A stretch of 64,000 nt of DNA, from assembly GCF_017094525.1 (NCBI RefSeq), contig NZ_CP064788.1, positions 1,535,030 through 1,599,029 of the forward strand, given 5' to 3'. A program made the translations under genes and the position numbers. This DNA is from Halapricum desulfuricans (GTDB lineage Archaea > Halobacteriota > Halobacteria > Halobacteriales > Haloarculaceae). The notes under the pieces were generated by a model. The model worked only from the letters and a program-made list of their open reading frames with translations, was not told where the DNA came from and did no database searches. Shown piece by piece: positions 1 to 8,486 of this stretch (within the stretch, counting starts at the first letter, position 1; every line of letters begins with the position of its first letter).

Positions 1-575
1 GCGCCCTCGACCGTCCGGCGGACCCCGCCGACGGCCGAGGAGATGACGCCGTCACCGTCGGAGTGGTCCTGTGCGCCCTGTCGTTTGATGCCCTTCTGGA
101 TCTGCTTGAGTTTCTGGCCCTTGCCGCGCGAGAGGTACGGCGCGTGGGGTTGCATGTAGTGAACCACGGTTCGGTCGGCGGCCTCGACGGCGTCCCGATT
201 GGCGAAGAAGGCTTCGTTGAGGCTGTCCGGCGGGACCGTCTCCAGGTCGTCGTCCCAGCCGGACTGCCAGACGTCGAAGATGTTCGCGATGTGCTCAGAG
301 GCCGTCCACGTGTAGCCGGCGCTCGCTCCCCACTTGAGTTCGTTGAGCGGGATCCCCAGATCGTTGATGAAGGGGTTCCCCGAGAAGTACGCGAGGTCAT
401 GCACGTCGGTGAACGTTTTCGAGGCCCATTCGGGGGTTGAGGAGCCGATGCTCGTTCGCTTTTCGAGGTCGCCCTCGAGGTAGTCCTCGTAGACGTCGCT
501 GAAGACATCGTACCGGCACGCGTCCAGCACGACCGCGTAGTCCCAGTCCGATTCGAGGAAGTCGTGGTCCGCCAT
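1..575 (-). CDS. AlkP/sulfatase-superfamily-like protein, partial (C-terminus outside window)
   Basis: An open frame runs from an ATG at 575 off the left edge, giving at least 191 residues without a stop. The N-terminus reads MADHDFLESDWDYAVVLDAC followed by RYDVF. A nucleotide-coordinating-type Asp in a 'VLDACRYDVF' segment, followed by a long region with 'HYMQPHAPY', is what I associate with haloarchaeal alkaline phosphatase/sulfatase-like proteins found near surface-glycan genes. That assignment is from memory of the family. The rest of the gene and its neighbours are not visible, so substrate and pathway cannot be stated. The gene is co-directional with the DUF302 gene upstream of it, after a 74-bp gap. 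Confidence 0.75.
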   Translation of the reverse strand, partial: MADHDFLESDWDYAVVLDACRYDVFSDVYEDYLEGDLEKRTSIGSSTPEWASKTFTDVHDLAYFSGNPFINDLGIPLNELKWGASAGYTWTASEHIANIFDVWQSGWDDDLETVPPDSLNEAFFANRDAVEAADRTVVHYMQPHAPYLSRGKGQKLKQIQKGIKRQGAQDHSDGDGVISSAVGGVRRTVEG

Positions 576-649
576 CGATAGACGGTAGTTGGTGCGTGCG
601 TATCTATTTCTTTGGTTTCACAGCCCGAGCCCTCTCTCTGATGTCACGA

Positions 650-1063
650 TCACGCCGATACGGGTTCGGCGTTCGGGATGGCGGCGAAGGCGGCCTCGAC
701 AAGGCTGCTCACCTCTTCAGCGATTGGTTCGACTGCCTCGTTTTCGGTAATCGTCAGCACCGCCGTCGGATCGACGACGCTGACACCGGTCTCGTCGCCG
801 TCCGTCTCGTAGACGACGACGTTACACGGCAACAGGGCACCGATCTCGAACTCCACGTCGATCGCGTCGTACGCGAGCGGCGGGTTGCACGCTCCGAGAA
901 TCCGATACCGGACGTGTTCTTTGTCGAGTTTCTCCTCGAATGCCGCCTGCATGTCGATATCGGAGAGGACTCCGAACCCCTCTTCGGCGAGCGCGTCAGT
1001 CACGATCTCGATCGTTTCGTCGAACGGTGCGTCGACTCGATACTGGTGGGTATAGGGTGCCAT
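650..1063 (-). CDS. DUF302 domain protein
   Basis: 137 residues starting MAPYTHQYRVDAPFDET. The pattern of an early beta strand, 'TIEIVTDALAEEGFGVLSDIDM', then 'RYRILGACNPPLAYDAI' and 'LLPCNVVVYE' matches the compact DUF302 fold, whose conserved C-N-P and LLPCN segments are both present. The biochemical role of DUF302 proteins is not established; they are small cytoplasmic or membrane-associated proteins. The gene stands alone between the AlkP-like gene and rps19e, with 123 bp of non-coding sequence upstream. Family assignment is secure; function is unknown. Confidence 0.85.
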   Translation of the reverse strand: MAPYTHQYRVDAPFDETIEIVTDALAEEGFGVLSDIDMQAAFEEKLDKEHVRYRILGACNPPLAYDAIDVEFEIGALLPCNVVVYETDGDETGVSVVDPTAVLTITENEAVEPIAEEVSSLVEAAFAAIPNAEPVSA

Positions 1064-1186
1064 CGTCCACTAGACGAGCTGAGCACTCATCAACCCTCCG
1101 TGCAGGTCAATCGTTGCCGGGAACCGACGAACCGTTGCCGCGAGGCTGCCGGGAAACGGAGATCGAACGGGCAGAAGCAGCGCCGA

Positions 1187-1645
1187 TCAGGCGTAGCGTT
1201 CGAGTTCGGGCCGGTCGAGTTCCTCGAGCACGTCCTCTGCGATCGAATCGAGCAACTGGCGTCCCTCGGCGGTGACCACGCGACCGTCGTTGGCCTCCGT
1301 CTCGACGTAGCCGGCGTCTTCGAGCTGCTGGAGCGCGGTGCGGATGATCTTGCGCGAACCGTCGCTCTGGCTCGGGGGTCGGACCTGATAGCGGTTGGAG
1401 CCGCCCTTGGTGTTGCCGTAGGCGGTCGCGAGCGATCCGACGCCGACGGGGCCGTCGACGGCGACCTTCCGGAGCAGGCTGGCGGCGCGACGCGCCCAGA
1501 AGTCGTCCTGCTCGGGCGGCAGTTCGCGGTCGACGCCCGTAGTCGTGAACTCGATCCAGTCCGGTTGCTCGAGGTCGTCCTCGTCGAGTCGGTCCGCGGC
1601 GGCCTCGATGAGGTCCTCCGCGGGGACATCGTAGAGTGTCGTCAT
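1187..1645 (-). CDS. rps19e: 30S ribosomal protein S19e
   Basis: 152 residues. The start is taken at the ATG at 1645 (MTTLYDVPAEDLIEAAADRL); an in-frame upstream start at 1681 would add a non-conserved leader. Family features are 'FWARRAASLLRKVAVDGPVG', the Gly-Asn-rich turn 'YGNTKGGSNRYQ', the basic 'GSRKIIRTALQQLEDAGYVE' helix and a C-terminal 'GRQLLDSIAEDVLEEL'. S19e is an archaeal/eukaryotic protein of the small-subunit head, needed for late 30S/40S maturation in eukaryotes. The C-terminus is acidic, as expected in a halophile. It lies between mutL and DUF302, all on the minus strand. Confidence 0.97.
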   Translation of the reverse strand: MTTLYDVPAEDLIEAAADRLDEDDLEQPDWIEFTTTGVDRELPPEQDDFWARRAASLLRKVAVDGPVGVGSLATAYGNTKGGSNRYQVRPPSQSDGSRKIIRTALQQLEDAGYVETEANDGRVVTAEGRQLLDSIAEDVLEELDRPELERYA

Positions 1646-1724
1646 TGAGCGTTCATACTGTGGTCGGTCATTTAAGCACATCGTCTCGTGCCCGTGACTG
1701 CCGATGTCGATCGGCGGTCGAGAC

Positions 1725-3779
1725 CTACCCGTGACCCGGATAGTCCCGCTCGAACCGGGCTTCGATCTCGTCGGTATCGATTTCGATCAACACCGGGCGA
1801 CCGTGCGGGCAGGCGTAGGGGTTCTCACAGTCTGCGAGCGCCTCGAGCAGCGAGACGACCGACCCGTCGGTCAGCGAGGTGTTGGCCGTCACCGAGGGAT
1901 AGCAGGCCAGATCGGCCAGCAGTTCGTCGGCGACCGCCTCGACTGTCCCGGCGGCGTCGCCGTCGCGCTCGACGAACGACGAGAGGACGTCCCGGACGAG
2001 TTCCGGCCCGCCGGCCTCCGCGATCAGCGCCGGGACCGTCCGTACCTCGATCGTCCGGTCGTCGATCCGCTCCGCCTGAAACCCCAGTCGAGACAGCGCC
2101 TCGGTGAACTGCTCGAACAGCGCCGACTCCCGGGCCGTGAGTTCGATCTCGACGCTGTCGGCCAGCACCTGTGTCGTCGTTTCCCCGAGGAACTGCTCGC
2201 GGAGCCGCTCGTAATTGATCCGCTCGTCGGCCGCGTGCTGGTCAATCAACACCAGTCCGTCGTCGGTTTCCGCGACCACGTAGCTGTCCTCGACCTGTCC
2301 GAGCACGCGCATCGACGGCAGCGAATCGAACGACTGCATCGCAGGATCGTCGTCGCCGAACCGCCGCTGTTCGGTCGCCATCACCGTCGGTGCCGCGTCC
2401 GGCGTTTCCGCGCTCCTTTGCTCGGGTGTCTCCGACTGCGTGGATGGCTTATCGGGCGATTCCGGTCGTCCGAATGGCCGATCTTCCGACTCCGATCGTT
2501 CGGCCGGTCCCGACCGTTCGGGCGTTCGGTCCGTCGATGCCGTCCCGACGGACTCGGACACGCCGTCGTCGCTCGTTGCTGTCGGTCGCTCGTCCCTCGG
2601 GTCTCCGTCGCGCACGGCGCTTGATCGCTCGCCGTCTCCGTTCGCGTCCGCCGTCGTCGAATCGGCTGCGTCGGCCCGGTCCGATCGGCCCTCGGTCCGG
2701 TTTCCGGGGTCGATCTCGGTCTGTTCCGGGGCGGACTGGCCGCGGGGCGCGCGCGTCCGGAGCCCGCCCTCACGACGGAGCGCCGCTTCGACGGCCGCCG
2801 TGATCTGCTCGCGGACGCCCTCGGCGTCGGCGAACCTGACCTCCATTTTCCGGGGGTGGACGTTGACGTCGACCAGCGAGGGATCGACCTCGACGAACAG
2901 GACGGCAAAGGGGTACCGGTCGCTCGCGATCTGGCCGCCGTAGGCCTCGATCACGGCTTCACGGACGGCGTCAGCGGTGACGAACCGCCCGTTGACGTAC
3001 GTCGAGAGGTACTCCCGGCTCGCGCGGTTGGTCTCGGGATGGCTGACCAGCCCCGAGATGTCCTCGAGCGGCCCCTCGGGGACGGCCGCCCCGTCGATCT
3101 CGATCATCGCCTCGGCGACCTCGCGCCCGTAGACGTCCAGTACTGTCTCTTCGAGGTCCCCGCGTCCGGTCGTCGCAAAGACCTCCCGACCGCCGTGTTC
3201 CAGCGCCACGGCGACATCGGGGTTGGCGAGCGCGTAGGCGGTCGTGACGCTGTTGACGTGTGCGAACTCCGTGGCCTCCTGGGCGAGGTACTTCCGGCGG
3301 GCGGGCACGTTGTAGAACAGGTCTTCGACCTCGACGGTCGTCCCGACCGGACACCCGGCCGGCTGGACAGTTCCGACATCGCCGCCCTCGACGGTTATTT
3401 TCGCGCCGCGATCGGCACTGTCATCGCGCGGACGGGAGGTGATCGTCAGCCGGGAGACCGCGCCGATCGCGTGGAGCGCCTCTCCGCGGAACCCGAGCGT
3501 CGCAAGTCCAGCCTCGAGATCGTCGATGTCCCGGATCTTCGAGGTCGTGTGCTGTCTGACCGCACGTTCCAGCGCCTGCTCGTCCATCCCGATACCGTCG
3601 TCGCTGACGCGGATCGACTCGGTGCCGCCGCTCTCGACGGCGACGCGAACCCGCGAAGCGTCTGCGTCGAGACTGTTCTCGACCAGCTCCTTGACGACCG
3701 AGGCGGGTCGCTCGACGACCTCGCCGGCGGCGATCCGTTCGACGGTCGTCGGATCGAGCTCCCGGATCTCCTGGGGCAT
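1725..3779 (-). CDS. mutL: DNA mismatch repair protein MutL
   Basis: 684 residues from the ATG at 3779 (MPQEIRELDPTTVERIAAGE). The longer frame to 4043 runs through a palindromic repeat and is not conserved, so it was rejected. The GHKL ATPase domain has 'LVENSLDAD' near residue 35, 'DDGIGMD' near 61 and 'TLGFRGEAL' near 97. A long acidic, Ser/Arg-rich linker follows (about 345-480). The C-terminal domain carries DQHAADERINYE near residue 515, matching the metal-binding DQHA(X)2E(X)4E motif of MutL nicking endonucleases, and 'CPHGRP' near the end. It should therefore nick DNA after MutS recognition. No mutS is in the window. Confidence 0.97.
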   Translation of the reverse strand: MPQEIRELDPTTVERIAAGEVVERPASVVKELVENSLDADASRVRVAVESGGTESIRVSDDGIGMDEQALERAVRQHTTSKIRDIDDLEAGLATLGFRGEALHAIGAVSRLTITSRPRDDSADRGAKITVEGGDVGTVQPAGCPVGTTVEVEDLFYNVPARRKYLAQEATEFAHVNSVTTAYALANPDVAVALEHGGREVFATTGRGDLEETVLDVYGREVAEAMIEIDGAAVPEGPLEDISGLVSHPETNRASREYLSTYVNGRFVTADAVREAVIEAYGGQIASDRYPFAVLFVEVDPSLVDVNVHPRKMEVRFADAEGVREQITAAVEAALRREGGLRTRAPRGQSAPEQTEIDPGNRTEGRSDRADAADSTTADANGDGERSSAVRDGDPRDERPTATSDDGVSESVGTASTDRTPERSGPAERSESEDRPFGRPESPDKPSTQSETPEQRSAETPDAAPTVMATEQRRFGDDDPAMQSFDSLPSMRVLGQVEDSYVVAETDDGLVLIDQHAADERINYERLREQFLGETTTQVLADSVEIELTARESALFEQFTEALSRLGFQAERIDDRTIEVRTVPALIAEAGGPELVRDVLSSFVERDGDAAGTVEAVADELLADLACYPSVTANTSLTDGSVVSLLEALADCENPYACPHGRPVLIEIDTDEIEARFERDYPGHG

Positions 3780-3824
3780 TCGTGGGCTCGTTGGGAAGCG
3801 ACGCTCTTGAGATTGGCGGCTATG

Positions 3825-3906
3825 ATCGTGGTTGCTGTAACGATTTACCGATGTGACCGCACGTCGTCGTGCGGTCGACCCGGAACAGGCGTACAGCAAC
3901 CACGAT
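3825..3906. repeat. 80-bp-class double palindrome, copy B (subfamily I)
   Basis: Perfect 15-bp outer arms ATCGTGGTTGCTGTA (3825-3839) and TACAGCAACCACGAT (3892-3906) enclose ACGATTTACC, an 8-bp inner stem GACCGCAC/GTGCGGTC with a 6-nt loop, and CGGAACAGGCG. The same internal blocks occur in the copies near 52.9, 6.3 and 8.4 kb, but with different stem sequences. It begins 15 nt past the stop codon of the histidine kinase gene and lies upstream of mutL. Confidence 0.9.
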
Positions 3907-3921
3907 GAGAAACCGCACCGA

Positions 3922-5574
3922 TCAGTCGTCCGCGGCGACCGCTTTCCGCGGGCAGGCCACGACGCCCTCGACGACGATCCGGACGCCGTCGTCGTATTCG
4001 GCGTCGAAAGCGGGTTCCCAGCCGTGGGCGCGGGCAAGCGCACGGAAACTCGGCAGCGCCATCCCCGCGCTGGCGGTCGGTACCGACTCCTCGAACTCGA
4101 AGAACGTCTCTGCGCTGGTTCCAGTCGGACGGTCGCCGTTAGCCTCGAAAATCAGCGCTCCGTCCTCGAGCGTGACAGTCACCGACGAACTGTCGATCGC
4201 ATCGGCGAAGACGAACGCCCGGTGTAACAACTCCTCGAGGCGGCTTTCGTCGGCCTCGAGGGCGCTCTCACCTTCCAGTTGCACGTCGAGTCCGTCCGCA
4301 TCGACCCGTTGCCGGGCCGTCTCGGCGACCCCGCGCAGTTCCACCGGTTCGGTCTCCTCGACGGACTGGCTGTATTCGGCCAGCATCGACAGGTCGTCGA
4401 CGATATCGCGCATTCGCTCGCTCGTCGTCGCGGCCGTCGAGAGCGCGCGCGAGGCCGCCTCTGGGTCGCGTTCGACGTACTGCTGGGCGGCCTCGACGTT
4501 CCCGGCGACGATCTGGAGGGTGTTGCGCAACTCGTGGCGGATGCCGACCGCCAGCTCCTCCAGTTGGTCGTTGTGACGTTTCAGCTCGCGACGCTGGCGC
4601 TCGATCCGGGTGACGTCGGTCAACACGAGCATCCGTCCGTCCCCGGTCGGGCCGAGCGAAAAGTCGCTTCGGGTCACCAGGAAGTGACGCGTCTCGGCGT
4701 CGATCCGAAAATCGAGGACGGTCCGCTCGGCACCGAGCGCGTCCGCGAGCGGTTCGACGCGCTCGACGTGCTCGCCGCGCGCGTCTTCGAGGCCGGGGAC
4801 GATCCGCGCCGCGGCGTCGTTGAAATCGCGGATCCGATCGTCGTCGTCGAGGAAGACGACCGCGTCGTCGACATCGGCCGAGAAGTGGATCGCCAGGAAC
4901 TGCTCCTGATACAAAAAGAGCGCTCCTAGCGCGAACGCGGCGACGCCGAACGGCGCGTGGATGATGTTGACGAGTTCCGGAATCGAGTACGCCGCGATAT
5001 CGAGCACGACTGGAACGGCTGTCAGCGACGCGAGCGCGGCGACGATACGGGTATCGTGATCGGATTCGGCGAACTCCTCGAAGAGCATGAACAGCCCGAT
5101 CGACGCCAGCGCGTAGGACAGTCCTGTCACCGTCCAGTGGAAGATGCCCTGCTGGATGACGAGGTGGGTGAACCCGTCGTCCACGAGGGTCGCGTTGTAG
5201 TACGCGTGGTGAATCGGGTTGGTGAGTTTGACCGCGACGACCGCGAGATACGTCGCGAGACCGGCGCGTCGAAAGGTCGGATCGCGGTGGTACGTGCGAC
5301 CCGTGTACGCTGAAGCGAAGTACAGCCACGCCCAGACCGTCGAGAAGCCGAAGACGAGCCCGATCAGGTAGGCCGTGTTTTTCAGCTGGAAGCCGGGTAA
5401 CAACAGCACTGCCGTGTGCGCCCCGGCCCACGCGCCGCTTCCCGTGAGCAGTCCCATCATTCCGACTCGCGTGTCGCGGTCTTCGATCTCTCTCGCTCGA
5501 AAGAGGCTCGCGAAACACGCCAGCGACGTGAACGCGAACGCGATAATATACACGAGATTCGACAGAGCGATCAC
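3922..5574 (-). CDS. Membrane histidine kinase-like protein with 7TM-type N-terminus and PAS domain
   Basis: About 550 residues from a GTG at 5574; an A/T-rich TATA-like box at 5595-5604 fits leaderless transcription from it. In-frame starts to 5670 would add a non-hydrophobic leader overlapping the divergent gene. Residues 1-210 hold about seven hydrophobic segments of the histidine-kinase N-terminal 7TM type. A PAS-like domain follows ('AVVFLDDDDRIRDFNDAAA'), then a HisKA helix with phospho-acceptor His in 'GIRHELRN' near residue 345. The C-terminal region should be a GHKL ATPase but is degenerate: the N-box position reads 'RLEELLHRAFVFADAI' with no Asn, and no DxGxG is visible. No response regulator is adjacent. 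Confidence 0.85.
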   Translation of the reverse strand: MIALSNLVYIIAFAFTSLACFASLFRAREIEDRDTRVGMMGLLTGSGAWAGAHTAVLLLPGFQLKNTAYLIGLVFGFSTVWAWLYFASAYTGRTYHRDPTFRRAGLATYLAVVAVKLTNPIHHAYYNATLVDDGFTHLVIQQGIFHWTVTGLSYALASIGLFMLFEEFAESDHDTRIVAALASLTAVPVVLDIAAYSIPELVNIIHAPFGVAAFALGALFLYQEQFLAIHFSADVDDAVVFLDDDDRIRDFNDAAARIVPGLEDARGEHVERVEPLADALGAERTVLDFRIDAETRHFLVTRSDFSLGPTGDGRMLVLTDVTRIERQRRELKRHNDQLEELAVGIRHELRNTLQIVAGNVEAAQQYVERDPEAASRALSTAATTSERMRDIVDDLSMLAEYSQSVEETEPVELRGVAETARQRVDADGLDVQLEGESALEADESRLEELLHRAFVFADAIDSSSVTVTLEDGALIFEANGDRPTGTSAETFFEFEESVPTASAGMALPSFRALARAHGWEPAFDAEYDDGVRIVVEGVVACPRKAVAADD

Positions 5575-5592
5575 GGCCAAACAATATGGCGG

Positions 5593-5606
5593 CCCGGATA
5601 AATATG
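5593..5606 (-). promoter_or_regulatory. TATA element for the histidine kinase-like gene
   Basis: Read on the minus strand, an A/T-rich ATATTTAT box lies about 25 nt upstream of the GTG at 5574, the spacing expected when transcription starts at the start codon. This supports the chosen start. It lies in the 94-bp gap between divergent genes. Confidence 0.55.
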
Positions 5607-5668
5607 ATTCCCCCGACGGGGACACCGTTCCCCGCATTTGATAGTGATCGGGAGCGATAGCCGCGACC

Positions 5669-6217
5669 ATGAGCTTCGAGCACTACCCCGACGAGGTCGA
5701 GATCGTCGAGACGAACTTCAAGACCGACCAGCAGGAAGACGCGGCCGAGACGATCGCCGACGAGTGGCCGGTCGATCTCGACCGGCTCGCCGAGGAAGGC
5801 CAGCACGTCAAGATGTTCTACAAGCAGGTCCTCGAGCAGTTTCTCGGCCCGGCGGAGGAGGACGCAACTTTCGCACAGCTCAAAGACGAGTACGGCAGCA
5901 TGGAGCAGTGGGCCGAGAACGGCGACGCCGAATCCGACGCCGAGGAGGTGGACGTCCCGGACGCCGACGACATCCTTGGCGTCGGCGAGAGCGACGACAC
6001 GAGCACCGGTATCGAGCCGGACGCCGACATGAGCGACTGGTCGACGGAAGCGTCGCCAGCGTCGGATAGCGAGGCTTCGTCGTCGAACGTGGACGCAGCG
6101 GCCGTCGAGACCGCCCCGGACGGCGTCGATGCGAAGCGCCGTGCGTGGTTCCGGGCCGGCTTCCGGGAAGGCGTCGAGTTCGCGCTCGAAAACCCCGACC
6201 TGTTTCGGGACGAATGA
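5669..6217 (+). CDS. Uncharacterised acidic protein
   Basis: 182 residues, starting MSFEHYPDEVEIVETNFKTD. Residues 1-75 look folded, with 'EDAAETIADEWPVDLDRLAE' and 'MFYKQVLEQFLGPAEEDATF'. Residues 80-145 are a very acidic Asp/Glu/Ser/Ala linker, probably disordered. The C-terminus has a short basic-aromatic helix 'KRRAWFRAGFREGVEFALE'. There is no signal peptide or membrane segment. I do not recognise a family and assign no function. It is divergent from the kinase-like gene and followed within 15 nt by a nested palindromic repeat. Confidence 0.8.
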   Translation: MSFEHYPDEVEIVETNFKTDQQEDAAETIADEWPVDLDRLAEEGQHVKMFYKQVLEQFLGPAEEDATFAQLKDEYGSMEQWAENGDAESDAEEVDVPDADDILGVGESDDTSTGIEPDADMSDWSTEASPASDSEASSSNVDAAAVETAPDGVDAKRRAWFRAGFREGVEFALENPDLFRDE

Positions 6218-6231
6218 TCACAACCGTTGTC

Positions 6232-6393
6232 ATACGGTCGGTTGTAATACTGGTGGCTATAACATTTCCAAATGATCTGGTACGACGGCGTGCCAGATAT
6301 CTTTACGAACTTATAGCCACCAGTATAAGTCTGTTCCAGATCGATCGCATCCGTTATGCGATCGTACCGGTAAATCGTTACAACCGACCGTAT
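6232..6393. repeat. 80-bp-class double palindrome, copy D (subfamily I), interrupted by copy E
   Basis: Outer arms ATACGGTCGGTTGTA (6232-6246) and TACAACCGACCGTAT (6379-6393) are identical to those of the copy at 52877-52956. Next to the right arm, read on the minus strand, are ACGATTTACC, the stem CGATCGCA/TGCGATCG and GGAACAGAC, again matching that copy. The left arm is separated from the rest by exactly one complete second element (6247-6326). Confidence 0.9.
6247..6326. repeat. 80-bp double palindrome, copy E (subfamily II), nested in copy D
   Basis: 80 bp with perfect 15-bp arms ATACTGGTGGCTATA (6247-6261) and TATAGCCACCAGTAT (6312-6326). The inner stem is ATCTGGTACG/CGTGCCAGAT with one T-G wobble and a 4-nt loop. 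The block ATATCTTTACGAACT before the right arm is identical in the copy at 33985-34064. Its position between the left arm and core of copy D indicates insertion. Confidence 0.9.
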
Positions 6394-6437
6394 CAAACCA
6401 GCAATGGGTTTTTGACCGCGACACGCCTGCAAAGTGT

Positions 6438-8414
6438 GTGGACGCTCTCGACCCGGACGACGACGACGTATTCGAGGCCCAGCGCGAGCGCGTCGAGCGG
6501 CCGATGGCCCGGTTGTTCCGCGAATACGGTCGTGAGAACAGCGGCTACTTCGGCGTCGGGCTGTTCGCCAGCATCGTCGCGCGAGTGCTGGATCTGCTCC
6601 CGCCGCTGTTTCTGGGCATCGCGATCGACGCGATCATCCGACAGGAGACGGCGTTCTCGCTACTCTTCGTCCCGGACGCCTGGATCCCGAGCGCGCCGCG
6701 CGACCAGCTGTGGCTCGCCGCCGCCATTGTCGCCGGAGCCTTTCTGTTCGGTGCGGCCTTTCACTGGGCGCGCAACTGGGGCTGGAACAACTTCGCCCAG
6801 CACATCCAGCACGACGTCCGGACCGACACCTACGACCAGATGCAGCGGCTGAACATGGACTTCTTCGCCGACAAGCAGACCGGCGAGATGATGTCCGTGC
6901 TCAGCAACGACGTCAACCGCCTCGAACGGTTTCTCAACGACGGGATGAACGCGGCGTTCCGGCTGATTGTGATGGTCGTGGGTATCGCCGTGATCCTGTT
7001 CTCGCTCAACTGGCAACTGGCGCTGATCGCGCTGGTCCCCGTGCCGCTGATCGCCTTCTTCACGAAGCGGTTCATCGAGACGATCCAGCCCAAGTACGCC
7101 GACGTGCGCTCCTCTGTCGGCGCGCTCAACTCCCGACTTGAGAACAATCTCGGCGGTATCCAGGTCATCAAGAGTTCCAACACCGAATCCTACGAGTCGG
7201 ACCGCGTCGACGACGTCTCGCGGGATTACTTCGACGCCAACTGGGACGCCATCGAGACGCGGATCAAGTTCTTCCCCGGGTTGCGGGTCATCTCGGGCAT
7301 CGGGTTCGTGCTCACCTTCGCCGTCGGCGGCTACTGGGCGCTGACCTACGAGACGACCGGGGCCGCGCCCTGGCTGTTCAGCGAACCGCTGACGACCGGG
7401 CAGTTCGTCGTCTTCATCACGCTGACCCAGCGGTTCGTCTGGCCGATGGCACAGTTCGGACAGATAATCAACATGTACCAGCGGGCCTACGCCTCCGCCG
7501 AGCGGATCTTCGGACTGATGGACACGCCCGCACGGATCGAGGAGGATCCCGACGCCGATCCGCTGGACGTGACCGACGGGCGCGTCGTCTACGACGAGGT
7601 CACCTTCGGCTACGATTACGAGCCCCCGGAGGGACCCCGCGACGACCCCGAGGGCGAGTCGATCGTCGAGGACATCTCCTTCGAAGTCGAGGGCGGCGAG
7701 ACCATCGCGCTCGTCGGTCCGACGGGCGCGGGCAAGTCGACGATTCTGAAACTCCTGTTGCGGATGTACGACGTCGACGCGGGTTCGATCACCGTCGACG
7801 GGACGGATCTGCGAGCGGTGACGATCCCCAGTCTTCGCCGGCAGATCGGCTACGTCAGCCAGGAGACCTTTCTGTTCTACGGGACCGTCGAAGAGAACAT
7901 CACCTACGGGACGTTCGGCGCGAGCCGCGAGGCGGTCGTCGAGGCCGCGAAGATGGCCGAGGCCCACCAGTTCATCGAGAACCTCCCCGACGGCTACGAG
8001 ACGAAGGTGGGCGAGCGCGGCGTGAAGCTCTCTGGCGGGCAGCGCCAGCGGATCGCCATCGCCCGCGCGATCCTCAAAGACCCCGAGATTCTGGTGCTCG
8101 ACGAGGCGACCAGCGACGTCGACACCGAGACGGAAATGCTCATCCAGAAGAGCCTCGACGAGCTGGCGGCCGACCGGACCACGTTCGCGATCGCACACCG
8201 CCTGTCGACGATCAAAGACGCCGATCAGATCGTCGTGGTCGAGGACGGACGGATCGTCGAGCGCGGCACTCACGACGACCTGCTCGCCGCGGACGGGCTC
8301 TACGCGAACCTCTGGGCGGTTCAGGCCGGCGAGATCGACGAACTCCCGCGGGAGTTCATCGAACGGGCGGCCAGACGTCGGTCACGCGTCGACGCCGAGG
8401 CAGGTGACGACTGA
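6438..8414 (+). CDS. ABC exporter, fused permease and ATPase
   Basis: 658 residues from a GTG at 6438. Residues 60-370 form the six-helix transmembrane domain of type IV/ABCB exporters, including 'DFFADKQTGEMMSVLSNDVN', a typical coupling-helix region. The nucleotide-binding domain has Walker A GPTGAGKST near residue 427, Q-loop 'GYVSQET', signature LSGGQ, Walker B 'LVLDEATSDVD' and switch His in 'IAHRLSTI'. The site reads DEATSDVDTE, where DEATSAVDTE is usual. It works as a dimer in the cytoplasmic membrane, exporting lipid, drug or peptide; the substrate cannot be read from sequence. It has no neighbouring transport genes and is flanked by palindromic repeats on both sides. Confidence 0.93.
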   Translation: MDALDPDDDDVFEAQRERVERPMARLFREYGRENSGYFGVGLFASIVARVLDLLPPLFLGIAIDAIIRQETAFSLLFVPDAWIPSAPRDQLWLAAAIVAGAFLFGAAFHWARNWGWNNFAQHIQHDVRTDTYDQMQRLNMDFFADKQTGEMMSVLSNDVNRLERFLNDGMNAAFRLIVMVVGIAVILFSLNWQLALIALVPVPLIAFFTKRFIETIQPKYADVRSSVGALNSRLENNLGGIQVIKSSNTESYESDRVDDVSRDYFDANWDAIETRIKFFPGLRVISGIGFVLTFAVGGYWALTYETTGAAPWLFSEPLTTGQFVVFITLTQRFVWPMAQFGQIINMYQRAYASAERIFGLMDTPARIEEDPDADPLDVTDGRVVYDEVTFGYDYEPPEGPRDDPEGESIVEDISFEVEGGETIALVGPTGAGKSTILKLLLRMYDVDAGSITVDGTDLRAVTIPSLRRQIGYVSQETFLFYGTVEENITYGTFGASREAVVEAAKMAEAHQFIENLPDGYETKVGERGVKLSGGQRQRIAIARAILKDPEILVLDEATSDVDTETEMLIQKSLDELAADRTTFAIAHRLSTIKDADQIVVVEDGRIVERGTHDDLLAADGLYANLWAVQAGEIDELPREFIERAARRRSRVDAEAGDD

Positions 8415-8486
8415 TCGTGATTGCTGGACCGGGTTGCCGGTGCGACCGCACTACTTCGTACGGAACAGACGTACAGTAATCTCGAT
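8414..8486. repeat. Degenerate double palindrome, copy C (subfamily I)
   Basis: The arms ATCGTGATTGCTGGA (8414-8428) and TACAGTAATCTCGAT (8472-8486) match at 12 of 15 positions. The internal TGCGACCGCAC segment and the block CGGAACAGACG match the other subfamily I copies, but the inner stem is eroded. The first base of the arm is the last base of the exporter's stop codon. Confidence 0.7.

Noticed and set aside
3780-4043. 88-residue N-terminal extension of MutL
   Set aside because: It reads through palindrome copy B and into the kinase-like gene; MutL homologs start at the conserved MPQEIREL.
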